A stretch of 64,000 bases of DNA from Nyssa sinensis (GCA_008638375.1 CM018035.1:36822824-36886823); one strand, 5' to 3'; shown: positions 12,024-23,524, counted from the first letter of the stretch. Numbers and translations are program-made. The notes: generated by a model not told the origin, from the letters alone.

Positions 12024-13238
12024 TATCTAAGATCCGGGCTCCTCCCAGAGGACAAAAACAAAGCGAGGAGAATCTGAATCAGAGCGGCTCGGTACCTGAT
12101 CCTAAACAACAAACTTTACAGAAGGTCGTATTCTCAACCTCTGTTAAAATGCTTGGCTCCAGACGAGTCACAATATGTCTTGGCCGAAATACATGAGGGA
12201 ATCTGCGGGAATCATAATGGGGGCAGAACTATAGCCCACCGAGCTCTATCACAGGGTTACTATTGGCCCGGCATGCTGAAACAGGCAAAAGAATATGTTC
12301 GGAAGTGCGACAAATGCCAGAGATTTGCACCGTACCAACATCAGCCTCATCATGAGCTTATCCCGATTCCTAGCCCTTGGCCCTTTGCTCAGTGGGGGAT
12401 GGACATCGTGGGTCCATTACCAAGGGCCCCTCCGAACAGGAAATATCTCTTGGTGGCCATCGACTACTTCTCTAAATGGGCCGAAGCCGAGCCTTTAACA
12501 CATATCACAGAAAAGGAAGTTGAGAGCTTCACCTGGAAGAACATTGTGTGCAGGTTCGGCATACCACGTGTAATTATCTCGGACAATGGGACACAATTCA
12601 CTGGTAAAGGCTTCAAGGCATTCTGCGAAAATCTCAACATCAGGCAACACTTTGCCCCTCCAGGCCATCCACAAGCAAATGGGCAAGCAGAGGTCACCAA
12701 CCGAACAATCCTTGACGGGTTAAAGAAAAGGTTGGAACAGGCCAAAGGGAAGTGGGCAGAAGAACTCCCTGGGGTTCTTTGGGCCTACAGAACAACCAGA
12801 AGAACTCCCACCTCAGAAACTCCCTTCTCACTAGCCTATGGAACTGAAGCAGTAATTCCGGTTGAGATCGGTATGCCAATCCTGAGGACTGAGGCCTTTG
12901 AGCAAGAATCCAATGATCAGCAGCTGATGGAAAACTTGGATTTGCTCGAAGAGAGAAGGGATCAAGCCAGCATCAGGATGGAAGCCTACCAACAGAGAAT
13001 GGTTAACAAATCCAAGGTAGGACTCAAGACAGTCAGCTTTCAAGTTGGAGACTTCGTCTTAAGAAGAGTCTTTCAAAATACCAAGGATCCCACCATGGGA
13101 AAGTTGTCACCAAACTGGGAAGGTCCCTACAAAGTAACAAAGGTTATTCGGCCTACCACCTACTGGCTAGAAGACATGACTGGGAAGACTGTTCCTAGGC
13201 CATGGAATGTGGAACACTTACAGAAGTATTATCAGTAG
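12024..13238 (+). CDS. int: Tat-1 integrase
   Basis: Inserts the cDNA into the genome. A TGA at 12075-12077 (CGA in Tat-2) breaks the start, but the frame is open from 12153 to the stop at 13238. The HHCC zinc-binding motif is intact (EIHEGICGNHNGGRTIAHRA...KCDKCQRF). The DDE core has all three acidic residues: Asp in GMDIVGPLP, Asp in IISDNGTQF and Glu in GQAEVTNRTILDG. The C-terminal GDFVLRRVF...GPYKVTKV part ends in WNVEHLQKYYQ with no chromodomain, as expected for Tat. It is the best-preserved domain of this copy. Confidence 0.93.
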
Positions 13239-13263
13239 AGAGGTTTTCTTTTACTTCTATAAA

Positions 13264-13853
13264 ATGTTCATCTATAAATGCACAAGCCTCCAGAGCCTGG
13301 TCCATAAATGTACAAGTCTTAGTACTTGGTCCATCTATAAATGCACAGGCCTCCAGAGCCTGGTCCATAAATGTACAAGTCTCAGTACTTGGTCCATCTA
13401 TAAATGCACAGGCCTCTAGAGCCTGGTCCATAAATGTACAAGTCTCAGTACTTGGTCCATTTATTAAATGCACAGGCCTCCAGAGCCTGGTCCATAAATG
13501 TACAAGTCTTCGTACTTGGTCCATCTATTAATGCACAGGCCTCCAGAGCCTGGTCCATAAATGTACAAGTCTTCGTACTTGGTCCATCTATAAATGCACA
13601 GGCCTCTAGAGCCTGGTCCATAAATGTACAAGTCTTAGTACTTGGTCCATCTATTAAATGCACAGGCCTCTAGAGCCTGGTCCATAAATGTACAAGTCTT
13701 CATACTTGGTCCATCTATAAATGCACAGGCCTCTAGAGCCTGATCCATAATATGCAGGTCTTAAATACTTGGTCCATTTTTCTAAATACGTAGGCCTCTA
13801 GAGCCTGGACCACCCTAATGCACAGGCCTTCCGAGCCTGGTCCATCCTCAATT
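13264..13853 (+). repeat. 63/64-bp tandem array in the Tat-1 3' UTR
   Basis: About nine units with period 63-64 bp (TACAAGT at 13311, 13374, 13437, 13501, 13564, 13627, 13691), decaying after about 13740. Each unit is a dimer of two related ~32-bp halves. One reads acaagt...acttggtcca, the other acaggc...gcctggtcca. Each half has a short self-complementary stem. Tandem arrays in this position are known in Tat/Ogre elements and can seed satellites. Confidence 0.95.
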
Positions 13854-15509
13854 AGCAGATTCTATGATCCAGTCCATCCAAAGACAGAAGTTTCAGGCAT
13901 CTACAAACTAAAGTTTCCTAGATCGGAACACCTCAGATCTGAAATTTATATTATTTGGCTTATCTATCAAGCAAGCAACAAGTACTATGATACCGATCAA
14001 GAGTGAAGTACTTTAATTCAAGAACTTTTTCAAGTTTCTTTGATCTATTCTTAGAACATTCATACATCAGAAGTGCACAAGAAAGTGTTTTAAATGCAAA
14101 AAAGCACAATCGAATACAAAGACATCAGATCTGAGAAAAAGAGACTCAATTTTATTGATAAATCAGAAGATTTACATCAGTACAAACACATCATTACAGA
14201 AGCTACTATAGAAGCTATTACAGAAGCTACTACAGAAGCTATTACAGAAGCTACAATTCTCAACATATTGGCTTTTCTTCACGGGATGATAAAGGGGCAC
14301 AGGATCCAAAACTTCCATTACCGCCGCCGCCGGCTCCATTTGAAAGGAAGGGGCCCTAAACCCCAATCTGCATCAAGGAGCGCCCAGGCCATTTCATCAT
14401 CATCATCATCAATTCCATGACCAACGGATGATGAGGGCTCTAGGCCTCAGGAGACTTTTCGTTCTCCACCTTTGTAATCGGCATGACACCCCAGTAGATT
14501 GAAGCAAGGGTCTTTGCCAAGTCACAAGGGGGAGGAGGCAGCCCACATTCATCTCCCTCAAAGCAGTTGTCACACCCCGGCCAATTGGAGCGAGGATCTC
14601 TGACAAGACATGAGGAAGAGGAGGCAACTCACCCTCGTCTCCATCACCAACGCTCCAGGCCTCGGTTGAATCAAGGAGGGGCCACCACCAATCGGAGGAA
14701 TCTCGACCGGATGCCAGAGGAAACAAGAAGACTTGTGCCTCCTTCAATCCTTCCTTGGAGACTGAAAATAGGGGAAGGTTAACTCTCGGCCACAGTTGAA
14801 TCATTCCTAACTCAGGCAAGGAATCATCCATCATCTCCGGACGAGTGGCAAAACTCCGGCAGCATATAAAATCTCTCTTACAAACAAATCGGGGAGCAAA
14901 AGGGTTGAGCGCAACCGTATGCCCTCGTTTCCATATATATAGACACTGGAAATCCAAAGGTCACCCAACTGAACCGTCGCAACGGTGAAAAAGAGAGTGG
15001 CCTCGAAAATCCCAAACGACAATCGAATAAATAAACAGTGCTTTAAATGCGCCTCTTCGATATACCAAGACACAGGGTACAGAACTCTCTAGACAGAGAC
15101 CACAGTCCAGCACTGAAGCTCCCGAATTGACAGAGAGGGGAACAAAGTCTAAGTGTACAGACCCCCTATTCAAGATTCAGATCTTCCAATCTTAACTATT
15201 TAATGACAGGCCAGTCATATGACAAAGGCCAAACAGCTCGGATATATCCCGATCCTGAGTACTCGAACACAGTATGCCAAGCATCATAACTACAAGCACA
15301 AGCTGCCTGGTTATTTTCACAAGCTCTTGATTCAGAGCAGTTTATCTCAGAGCCCTACAGAAGCCTAGTCCCACTCTATCAGGCTCTGTCTATCTGGTTA
15401 TATTTACTTTCATGTCTTATTATAATAAGACAGTTGAAATTAATCTACATTCACTATTCAGTGGCAAGTATCGAAGTTCGGAAAGCGACTACTGATTGCT
15501 GGACAGTTG
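13854..15509. other. Tat-1 spacer between the repeat array and antisense ORF
   Basis: About 1.65 kb with no recognisable domain on either strand. The longest open stretch, on the minus strand at 14957-14409 (182 codons), has no protein-family motif and is probably spurious or a decayed part of the antisense transcript. A short GAAGCT repeat lies at 14194-14258. Confidence 0.6.
14194..14258 (+). repeat. Short tandem repeat (acagaagctact type)
   Basis: About five units of a 12-bp word (acagaagctact/acagaagctatt) in direct order. It translates as a Thr-Glu-Ala-rich run but sits in no supported gene. Confidence 0.85.
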
Positions 15510-15511
15510 AT

Positions 15512-15998
15512 CTAACATACAAAAGGCTCAGAGCAGCCACACTTACGACAAAATTGCACCGGAGGAAAAAACGCAAACAGAATCTGAAGGAAAGTCAATT
15601 TTATTGATCGGAAGAATACATTCATTACATCAAAGCTTTCAAAATCGAACCGGATTAGGTCATCACCCATCTGTTCAACTTCATCTTTCAATACCATCTC
15701 AGCCTCAGCCCTGGCATGATCAACTGCCTCCTGAACTTTCTGATCGAAGGAACTTCGGAGATTAACCAACTCCGCCTGAAGCCCCTCAACCTTCTGAGCA
15801 TATATGTCCCTCTCAGACTCTGCCACAGTAAGGTTGGTGGTAGCTTCCTTCAGACCCTCCTCCGCAGTCTGAACCTTGGATCGGGCTGTTCCGAGCTCCA
15901 GCCTCATCTCATCCATCTCGGCCCTCAGTTTCTCGGCCTCCTCAAGGCCCATGGGGGTCACCATCAGAGCAGCCAAGCTATGCATGCTCTACGCAAAG
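15512..15998 (-). CDS. Antisense additional ORF, exon 3 (coiled coil)
   Basis: Minus-strand segment starting SMHSLAALMVTPMGLEEAEKL and continuing as a long heptad-patterned, Glu/Ala/Leu-rich helix to about EQMGDDLIRFDFESFD. It is preceded by a good acceptor (ttgcgtag, at about 15999). Coiled-coil C-termini are typical of the antisense additional ORFs of Tat elements, which lie between integrase and 3' LTR. Function is unknown. The stop is at about 15512. Exon borders are my reading of the splice motifs, not proven. Confidence 0.6.
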
Positions 15999-16059
15999 CA
16001 AGACAGACAGTTTAGATTGAGCGAATAGACAAACAGAAAAGTCAAGAAAAAGCTTCAGA

Positions 16060-16588
16060 AGTTACCCTCATCTGGAGATTCATCATCTCAGTCATCAGCT
16101 TGGAGGGGTCATCCCCTCTATATCGGTGTGGGCCATGAGCCCATATTTGATCAAATGCCCTCTTGGCAATCTGATAGTCCGGCTCATTAAACGGCTCGGA
16201 CGGTGCAGCAAGTGCTTTCCCCTTCCTAGTCCTCTTGCTCGGACCAGAAGAGGCAGGAGGAGCAGCCGAAACAGGGACGGCAGGTTCGGCCTCCTTCTCA
16301 GCCTCGGCAGGGGCTGGCTCGGGAGAGCTGGAAATCAACCTCCTCCTTTTTACTTCAAGGGGGGCATTAGGCTCAGCTCGGGAGGAAGACTCCCCCACCA
16401 CTGGGGCCTCCGGCACAGCCCATTTCGTCGTCAGCCTCTTCTTAAGCTCTGTAGAACGGGCAGCCATCAGGTTCTCCGGAGTCACAATGATAGAATGAGC
16501 CCGGTTAAAAGTCGAAAGCAGCACTCGGTACTAATCTCGCAGTGCTTTAGTAAAATCGGGCCTCTTCCAAGCACTCCTGACTGCACAA
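16060..16588 (-). pseudogene. Antisense additional ORF, exon 2 (linker)
   Basis: Minus strand, after an acceptor-like site (cttcttgtgcag, at about 16589). It encodes SWKRPDFTKALRD, then an in-frame TAG, then YRVLLSTFNRAHSIIVTPEN, a Pro/Ala/Ser/Glu-rich hydrophilic linker with a basic KRTRKGKAL patch that could act in nuclear import, and AKRAFDQIWAHGPHRYRGDD. It ends near a donor-like ATGAG|GGTAACT. The TAG means this copy cannot encode the full protein. Confidence 0.55.
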
Positions 16589-16656
16589 GAAGTAAGGAGC
16601 GATATATCAGTTTATCATTTCTAAAGGCATAAACAAAACTGAAGCAAACCTAAGGG

Positions 16657-17401
16657 AATAAGCCTCACCCTTACGACCCGTAGCACGAGGGAATGGCGAG
16701 GCTTCTCCTTCCTGGAAGTCTTCATGCTCCCATCCTCCTCCGACGAAGAAGTACCACTTCTTCCACGTTTTGTTGGACGTAGGAACGGAGGACAGGGATC
16801 GGAACCCCTTCTCAAAGGACATATAAAAAAGGCCTTCTGCCTGTTTGAACTTCAGATCCATATTGCTACGGATCAAGTCCAGGGACACATCCACCTTATT
16901 CTGGTGTCCCAATACGATGAACCCTAGAAGCTGCCGCCAGTTATTAAGGTTCAGGTCGGCAGGGCAGAGCTTGTACCAACAAAAGAATTGCCTGACTAAA
17001 TCCGGCAATGGGAGTCTCAAGCCCATTTCGAACCAGGCAAGGTAAACACAAATCTCCCCGGCTTCAACATTTTGGGGACGATCCATGGGGCCTGGCACTC
17101 TACAGGTCACGTTCGGGGGAAAATTATATTTTGCCCTCCACTCGTCCAGAAGGCTCTGAGTGATAGCACTCTCACCCTCTTCTCTATGAGAAGACCTGCC
17201 AGAGGTCTCCCCAGCCCTGTCTCGGGGCTCTTCAAAAGCATCGACTATCCTAACCCCAGGACTAAGGGGAGGTTCAACAGGCCTCTCCCCAATATCTTCG
17301 GGAGCAGGGTTACCTACATCTTCCACAAGAGACGGAACAGCCATCTCAGAAGGGTTTCCCACTCCCTCTTTCACAATTGGGGATTCAGAAGAAGCAGACA
17401 T
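16657..17401 (-). CDS. Antisense additional ORF, exon 1 (putative gypsy-type transposon domain)
   Basis: Minus strand. The likely start is MSASSESPIVKEG at 17401; an upstream in-frame Met lies at 17416. After an acidic N-terminus the domain reads VYLAWFEMGLRLPLPDLVRQ, then LCPADLNLNNWRQLLGF, then TSNKTWKKWYFFVGGGWE. That pattern matches the 'putative gypsy type transposon' family (Pfam PF04195, recalled, not searched). Tat elements such as Grande carry such an ORF antisense between integrase and 3' LTR. Its role is unknown. A GT-rich donor-like stretch (cgtaagggtgagg) near 16670 fits splicing to exon 2. Confidence 0.75.
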
Positions 17402-17810
17402 TATTCTCGGATTCAAGAAGAAAGAAGCAAGAGAAAAGGGAAAATCAGTCGAACCTGTTCTAACTCAGGAAGTCAGTATTCTTCAAGGTCGCACAGACCA
17501 ACAATGGCGGATGAAATCTTCTAGCACAGTGAAAATGACAGGGAAAAGGTTATTTCAAAATCTTACCCCGTATTTATAAGCACAGTATCAGAAGGGACCC
17601 ACCAAGCCCAAACGCCATGACGGTTCGGAACAATGATGATTTCGGGAAACCCAACTATCGGCCAATACAAATAATGACCTTGAAAAGACCTAATCTCTGG
17701 CTGCGCAATAAATGGCGCCCCAACAGTTGCCTTGAAAGGTGAATAGGCAGGACACATGACTCTCCGAGAAAGGCTTAGCCCTAGTTGCTTGCTAGCATCG
17801 AACTAGGACT

Positions 17811-17820
17811 TGGGGGGGGA
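17811..17820 (+). other. Tat-1 polypurine tract
   Basis: TGGGGGGGGA, followed by GTAAC and then the 3' LTR at 17826. It would prime plus-strand DNA synthesis. Confidence 0.85.
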
Positions 17821-17825
17821 GTAAC

Positions 17826-18371
17826 TGATATACCAAAAAAGAGCAGGCCAATCAGCATTTGACACATCAGCACAAAAGGTCGGAAGTGACCGAACTTATA
17901 CCTTCAGAGCATATATATCCGGATAAGGGTCTCAGAACTTGTCACAGGGTCCAGATCAACACTCCAGACCTCGTCACCGCCTTAGCGGATGCCAAGCAGG
18001 GAATAAAGAAACAGTCTTCGACAAGGAGACAGTCTTCAAACAAGGAAACAGTCTTCAACAAGGGAACTACCATCTATGGTTATCTCTATGCAATACTCCA
18101 CAAGGTAACTGCAATCTCCAATGATCAAATCCCTATATTCATGGCATCAAATCCTAATCAACTTAGGAAGGCCACGGTCTATAAATTAAACCCTAAAGGT
18201 ACGCTTTATTTTTATGCTCATTCTTTGGCTTTCAATACAGTCTTTCAATTCTTTTACTTACTTAAGCATCGGAGCAGCTACCGCCGGAGCCAATCCGGTG
18301 GTCCTCTGATCATCTTTTTGAGTGTTGTATAGGTCACGGAGTCCATACTTATTGCAAGCCGAAAAGTGCAG

Positions 18372-18376
<5 letters not shown>
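17826..18376 (+). repeat. Tat-1 3' LTR
   Basis: 551 bp, colinear with the 5' LTR without indels and with 14 substitutions. TATAAA is at 18180-18185. It is followed directly by tatat, the TSD copy, and the (TA)n of the E0 target. Confidence 0.95.
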
Positions 18377-18381
<5 letters not shown>

Positions 18382-18410
<29 letters not shown>

Positions 18411-18878
18411 ACACTTATACACATACATGTATCAATATAGGTATATATTTATACATGTATTTTTTTGGCGCTTATTTCCGTACTCCGATATATTTTACTG
18501 TATTGAACATTTTCATTCCATAAAATTTTACTTTATGGAATGGCAACAAATTTAACATAAAGTTGGGGCTCAGTATCATTATTATTTATTTTGCCAATAT
18601 TAGGTCCCCGTTCGTGTCTTATATTATATTCATATTATTTTCATAATTAATTCTTCGTATCGGTCCCATGTATCCATCCCGACACTCGGTTGACCAGGTT
18701 GTCAATTTCCCAAGCATACACCATCTTTGGTGTTTTGGATTAATTTCAAATCTCAGGAAAATTAAGCCTGTCATGGCGTACTATATTTTGAGCTATTTCG
18801 AATCATTAACATTACATAACCTAATTTTATTAGGTCGAGGTGTTGTTTTAATTACATTGGATTTTTTGGGATATTACA
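18382..18878 (-). mobile_element. E0, right part
   Basis: Continuation of E0 after Tat-1. It starts in TA-rich DNA and ends ...ttttttgggatattaca at 18878, so on the minus strand the unit starts TGTAATATCCC, the same as the GL-A starts. The next five bases (tctcg, 18879-18883) should be its TSD. The partner lies left of the window. The body is only weakly similar to other giant LTRs, so the assignment is tentative. Confidence 0.55.
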
Positions 18879-19416
18879 TCTCGCACCACTGATGGTAACT
18901 CCCCATGGACACCACTGTCATCATCTAATACCCAACTGAAAAAATGCACTTAAGCTCTCCAAGATCACGTGAGTCTAAGGGTTGTGGAGTAGTCAGGTCG
19001 CTCATATCCCCCATGAAATAGAAGCAATCTCCCTCGGGAGTACAAGTCGTCACTCTCTATTAATAGAAATCTATGGTAGCTCGGTAGGTATACAACCAAT
19101 CCATGCCCGAAATAAGGTTGAATCTAGTCATATCTAGCACAATAAAATAGAAGACAAAATAATGATATGCTATCTCAATCTCACATGAGTGACAAACTCT
19201 CCTAAGAACCACTCTGCCCCTAATTGGTGTCTCTACCCGAAGTAGATGATCTAGAATGTCCACATCCAAGCCAAATGCTAAGGAAAATGATGTAAAAATA
19301 AATGAATATGAAGAACCTAAATCAATTAGAACGGTAGCCCATGAGTTAAACACCAAAATAGTACCTCTAAGGACTGAAGGCCTTATAGAAGACTCGGATG
19401 TTATAACTGCATGCAT
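18879..19416 (-). pseudogene. pro: CHR-0 chromovirus protease region, truncated
   Basis: Minus strand. A decayed retropepsin: ATVLIDLGSSYSFIF stands where functional copies have DSGA/DTGA, so the catalytic Gly-preceding residue is altered. The C-terminal FNLISGMDWLYTYRATIDFY motif is typical of chromoviruses. Downstream (19060 to 18879) the frame decays but ends ELPSVVR, the start of the conserved link to reverse transcriptase, exactly where E0 begins. RT, RNase H and integrase of CHR-0 are therefore predicted to lie left of E0, outside the window. Confidence 0.8.
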
Positions 19417-19599
19417 TCTCCCATGAGTCTATGGATGATCTTGTTGTCCAATGTCCCTCTATAAAGTCTATGGAACAACCATTGATGAAGAGGCCCCTTG
19501 AGCGGGCCTAGAACTCTAGGATGAGAAGACAAGTACTAGTGGAAGAAGTGGGCGTAGAAACTTTAGCGCAACTAAATAGTCTAAGATGGGAATGACTGT

Positions 19600-20403
19600 T
19601 GATATCTAGAGGAATCCTAAGCTCCTTTTGCTACAGTGCACTAACATACTGTGTGTCCCAGCTGGCCACACTAATAACAAGTAATGTTCTTGCCCTAGCT
19701 CTATGACTGTCCTCTACTCCGTGTCTAACTCTGGCCCTTACCTTGAACTTGTCCTCTGCCTTGTGCTTGTGTCTACACTCTCTATGGATAATCTACCCTA
19801 TGATGTATTGTGTGTCCCGACTGGCCATACTAATAACAAATAATGTTCTTGCCCCGGCTCTATGACTGTCCTCTACTCCGTGTCTAACTCTAGCCCTTAC
19901 CTTGAACTTGTCCTCTACCTTGTGGTTGTGTCTACACTCTCTATGGATAACTTGCACTATGATGCCCAGTTTTTTTATAATAACAATTGATCTCCCTTTG
20001 TGGGTTCCTTCCTGGAGCTAAAAATGACAAAGGTGCAAGGTGTTGTTGATGATGCGTCTGTCCTTACAAATATGACATGGCCTCTCTCTGTCTATTCCTA
20101 TCATTTCTCTTAAGATAAGAGCTGAAATTGGCCCCTCTAAATTGATGTCGAGCATCACAAATCCTCCTGGTATCCTTCTTCTCTGCCTCAATTAACAATG
20201 CTCGCTCCACTGCCTCATAGCACACTTGGATCTTGAGTGGAACTACCTTAGACCAAATAGAAGGCCTAAGTCCTAACTTGAAGGTATGGGCCTTGTCAGC
20301 CTTATCTATAACAATTCTTGGTACATACCATGACAATACAGAAAATCGAGACTGATATTGGGCCACAGTCATGTCACCTTGATATAAGTGAAGGAACACT
20401 TGT
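19600..20403 (-). pseudogene. gag: CHR-0 gag, C-terminal part
   Basis: Minus strand. It begins at the LR1 insertion point with QVFLHLYQGDMTVAQYQ, then FSVLSWYVPRIVIDKADKAH, FKLGLRPSIWSKV and AVERALLIEAEKK. This is the classic chromovirus gag pattern (MTVAQY, LSRYVP, KAxxFxxGLRP). Toward 19650 a zinc knuckle decays to C-Y-stop-CGQLGH. The N-terminal half is at 51613-52074, separated by LR1. The open stretch upstream of QVFLHL in this frame is LR1 LTR sequence, not gag. Confidence 0.88.
19650..19966 (-). repeat. Tandem duplication of ~159 bp in the CHR-0 zinc-knuckle region
   Basis: Two direct copies (from 19651 and from 19810) share gtgtgtccc...tgttcttgcc..tctatgactgtcctc...ctctatggata with scattered substitutions. 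Each carries one zinc-knuckle remnant (CGQLGH, and YGQSGH with a lost Cys). Confidence 0.9.
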
Positions 20404-21220
20404 TGCCACGACCCAGAATCCACCCTGTGCGGATTTGGTATCGCGACACTGGTCCGACCCAATTACCGAACCCAATACATTCCTTTTTCCTTTTTAAATT
20501 TTAACATTTATATGTGAGTCTTAGTAACATGCCAACAACAATCTAATAAACAGCGGAAGACTTAATAAATTTTTCATTTATAATACTAAAGTTCATATAA
20601 TTATACAGACCCAAAAACTCCAAATACAACTACCCCCAGGACGTGGGGTGATGGGAGAACATAGGACAAATACTATACTTTACTACCAAAATAATCCGTG
20701 CAGCAACCCTACGCCTGTTCGGGATTCTGATCCCTACTTTCAAACTATGGCGTCCTTACTTGAAATAATCAAAGTATCTGTATGAGCTATGAAAACTCAG
20801 TAAGTAAATCCCTTTGCTCTATCAGGGCAAGTCCACATAAAGGGGTTCACAGAACAAGAAACACAGTTTATAGCAATATGATAACCAATCAAGAAGATAC
20901 GATGTTAACAACAGTAAGTCACATCACATGATAATAACAACAACAAATATCCAACAATATCATGTACATAAATCATCAACAGGTATCTGGCCTAACCAGT
21001 AAATGTAATGCCACAATAGATAATTGTCCAATGTTAGGGATGCTTTATACAATCGTATGTCCATTTATTAGGAACATAATATGCTTAACCAAATGAATGC
21101 AACAATGTATAGAATGATTTCCATGGTCTGTGTCACGACTCAAAACCCGCCCTATGCGGATCCCGAATCGCGACCGCCGCCCTTCGACCGAGGCCTTAGG
21201 GCAAGGCGAAACATAAGCAA

Positions 21221-21320
21221 CAGTATCGAATAGATGTGCGACACGTGATTGCGGAAGCGCAAAAACTTTTTCTTTTCTTTTCTTATTTTAAAAATTGCAC
21301 ATCCGTTCGGTACTGCCGCT
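21221..21320 (-). other. Inverted repeat of the GL-A 3' end, E11 copy
   Basis: cagtatcgaatagatgtgcg (21221-21240) and cacatccgttcggtactgcc (about 21298-21317) are imperfect reverse complements around a gcggaagcg word and a pyrimidine tract. It is equivalent to 8541-8643 in E1. Confidence 0.6.
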
Positions 21321-23524
21321 CTTTGCATTGCGGTACACATGATCATACATTCAGAATGTAAATAACATTCTAAAGATTTATACACAATACATATTCATTT
21401 GTTCTTCAAAACTTAACTACATAATATACATAACCAAAAAATGACTAACTACTAGTCCGAGTGCTTTTCCACATCTGCTAGTCCTGCAATAACTTCCTAC
21501 GCCCTTTCACAAAATGAGCATAGATTATACATTTTCTTCATCAAAATCAGAACTTGCCTCCTGACACCTGAAAGGGGGGTCCAAATAAAATCCGGGTAAG
21601 CTAATCTAAGCTTGTGAGTATTCCTGCATTTGTCATGGGGTTTTCAACTGGCAGTGGTTTAGCACATGAAAGTTTATAAAATACTCACCACCAATTGCTC
21701 GTACATTCAGAATACAGAATATATGCATTCTTCATAAGAATAGCTTTAAAACATTTAAAGTGTTCAAGCTAAACACACATTTCTTCGATAGAGTATATGC
21801 ATTTTAAAATATGCATAATAAAATGGGGGTAAAACCTGCTTCCAACTTTAATAGTATGACTTCAAATGATAGCTTAAAAACATTTATAGTTATCAAGCCA
21901 AATACACATTTCTCAATGGAATATATGCATTTCAAAGCATATAAACGTACATAATAAAATGGGGGTAAAAACCTGCTTCCATTTCCAAAAGTGTTTGTCA
22001 TCTTTTCTCTTTGGTTAGGTGGAATCTGTTTCGAACCAGACTCCCGTTTTACTGCAATGCTACAATGGGAGATATCTCATTGCCTGGGGGATTAGATCCT
22101 TTTACCGGGCATTTCAACGGTCGTATCCCGAAGGATTTCAACCTCACATGGGGTGCTTATGCACATTTGGATGCCTTTTTAATGAGCATCGAAATACTGC
22201 TTCTTCAATAAATGCTTTTCAAAAACATTTACCATATGACTTCTTCAAACATATGCATTTATAGCATTTGAAATATGATTTCTTCAATAGGTGCTTTATG
22301 AGCATTTAAAATATGACTTCTGAAAAAGAAACTTCAGAATATGTAGACATGTCAACTACTTTTAGAGAAGACAGTAATAGAAATTATTCATTGAGCATGT
22401 CATAACAAGATTTATAAGAGCAAAATCTTTAAAACATGAATCACGAAATATTGAGTTTAATACTCAATACTTCAAATCTTTTGGAATTTAAAACATCTTT
22501 AAATCCGTGGAGTTAAATTGCCACTTCAAATACAGGGTTACTCATCTTATACTCCAAGCTCGGCGTTTACTATGACGCCTTCCCTTTTCTTTTTTTAGTT
22601 CCTAAAACAATTCATAACAATTTATTAACTTCATCGGTACTTCAATATCTTCTATTAATGTCCCTACTTTATGCTTAGATCGTATTAAACTCTAACTTTA
22701 ACATTAAGTATTATCTTTTTAATATATACTCTTTTGGTAGTTCCATCACTTTGTAAGGTTTGATTTTTATACTTTTAATATTTGCGTATCATATTTTTCC
22801 GTACTTCATTTCATAATACGGACCCTACCGTTGAGTCCGGAACGTAGAAGAAAGTCAATTTAGACCTTCACGGATTTTCATTTGATTTTAGGGGCACTAG
22901 GGGTAATTTGATCATTTTATACCTTAACGCGTCTTAATTTTTTAGAGTCCTGTCTCGTGAAACGGACCCCACCATTGGATTCAGAACGTCCAAAATAGTC
23001 AAAATACACTATTCGTTTATTGTATTTGGACTTCATTTGCCCTATTTAGGGCTAGGGGCATTATTTTTATTCCCTTGCGTGTTCATCATTGCTTCTATTA
23101 CAAGAGAACAACATTTGTTAGTTTATCCTCATGTATCGTAATATACATAGTTATAGTCATTTTCCTAGTGATTAAGGATGTGAACTTCGATTCATCATTT
23201 TCAGATAGAGAGTAAATTAACTAGTATCACTACTTACTTCTAATTCCCTAACGTACTATTGCTAATTCCTTACGTCATATACTAGATTTATGCCTTCCTA
23301 CAGTTTAGGGTTTCCATGATCAAGTTGGATAAGGTAGCACTGTGTGTTCCTCAGTTACCCTAGTTACATGATAAGGCGGTCGTTCCTCACCGGTAACAGA
23401 GGTCCTGATAGCACATCAGTGACTGTCAAATTCCTCTCTTTCTCTTTTAACCATTTACAAGTCACAGTTATCCACTTTCCTAATTTATGTTCACTTCTAA
23501 TCTTCAGGCTCATTTTCTTCTACT

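Larger units (their letters stand above)
2911..18376 (+). mobile_element. Tat-1, Ty3/gypsy Tat-clade LTR retrotransposon
   Basis: Near-complete element: 5' LTR, PBS, gag-PR-RT-RNaseH-INT polyprotein, tandem-repeat 3' UTR, antisense additional ORF, PPT and 3' LTR. The TSD is tatat (2906-2910 and 18377-18381), inside a (TA)n microsatellite of E0. The two 551-bp LTRs differ at 14 sites with no indels (about 2.5%), 11 of them transitions. The polyprotein stays in one frame from 3540 to 13238 and is broken only by eight nonsense codons and by solo LTR E1. There is no chromodomain after the integrase. With the antisense ORF this fits the Tat clade (Retand/Grande/Ogre relatives). The copy cannot make its own full polyprotein. 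Confidence 0.95.

Noticed and set aside
13195..13673. ORFs with repeating peptides on both strands
   Set aside because: They come from the 63-bp tandem array. Both strands give equal-length frames with a 21-residue period because 63 is a multiple of three.
13264..13853. CRISPR array
   Set aside because: Units are contiguous 63-bp repeats without unique spacers, in a eukaryotic retrotransposon 3' UTR.
14409..14957. 182-codon minus-strand ORF
   Set aside because: No recognisable family, no conserved start or partner copy, and it lies in the non-coding spacer of Tat-1. Probably chance.
20064..20462. Gag ORF start at 20462
   Set aside because: The first ~19 codons are the LR1 LTR end read through into CHR-0. 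The true gag N-terminus is at 52074.
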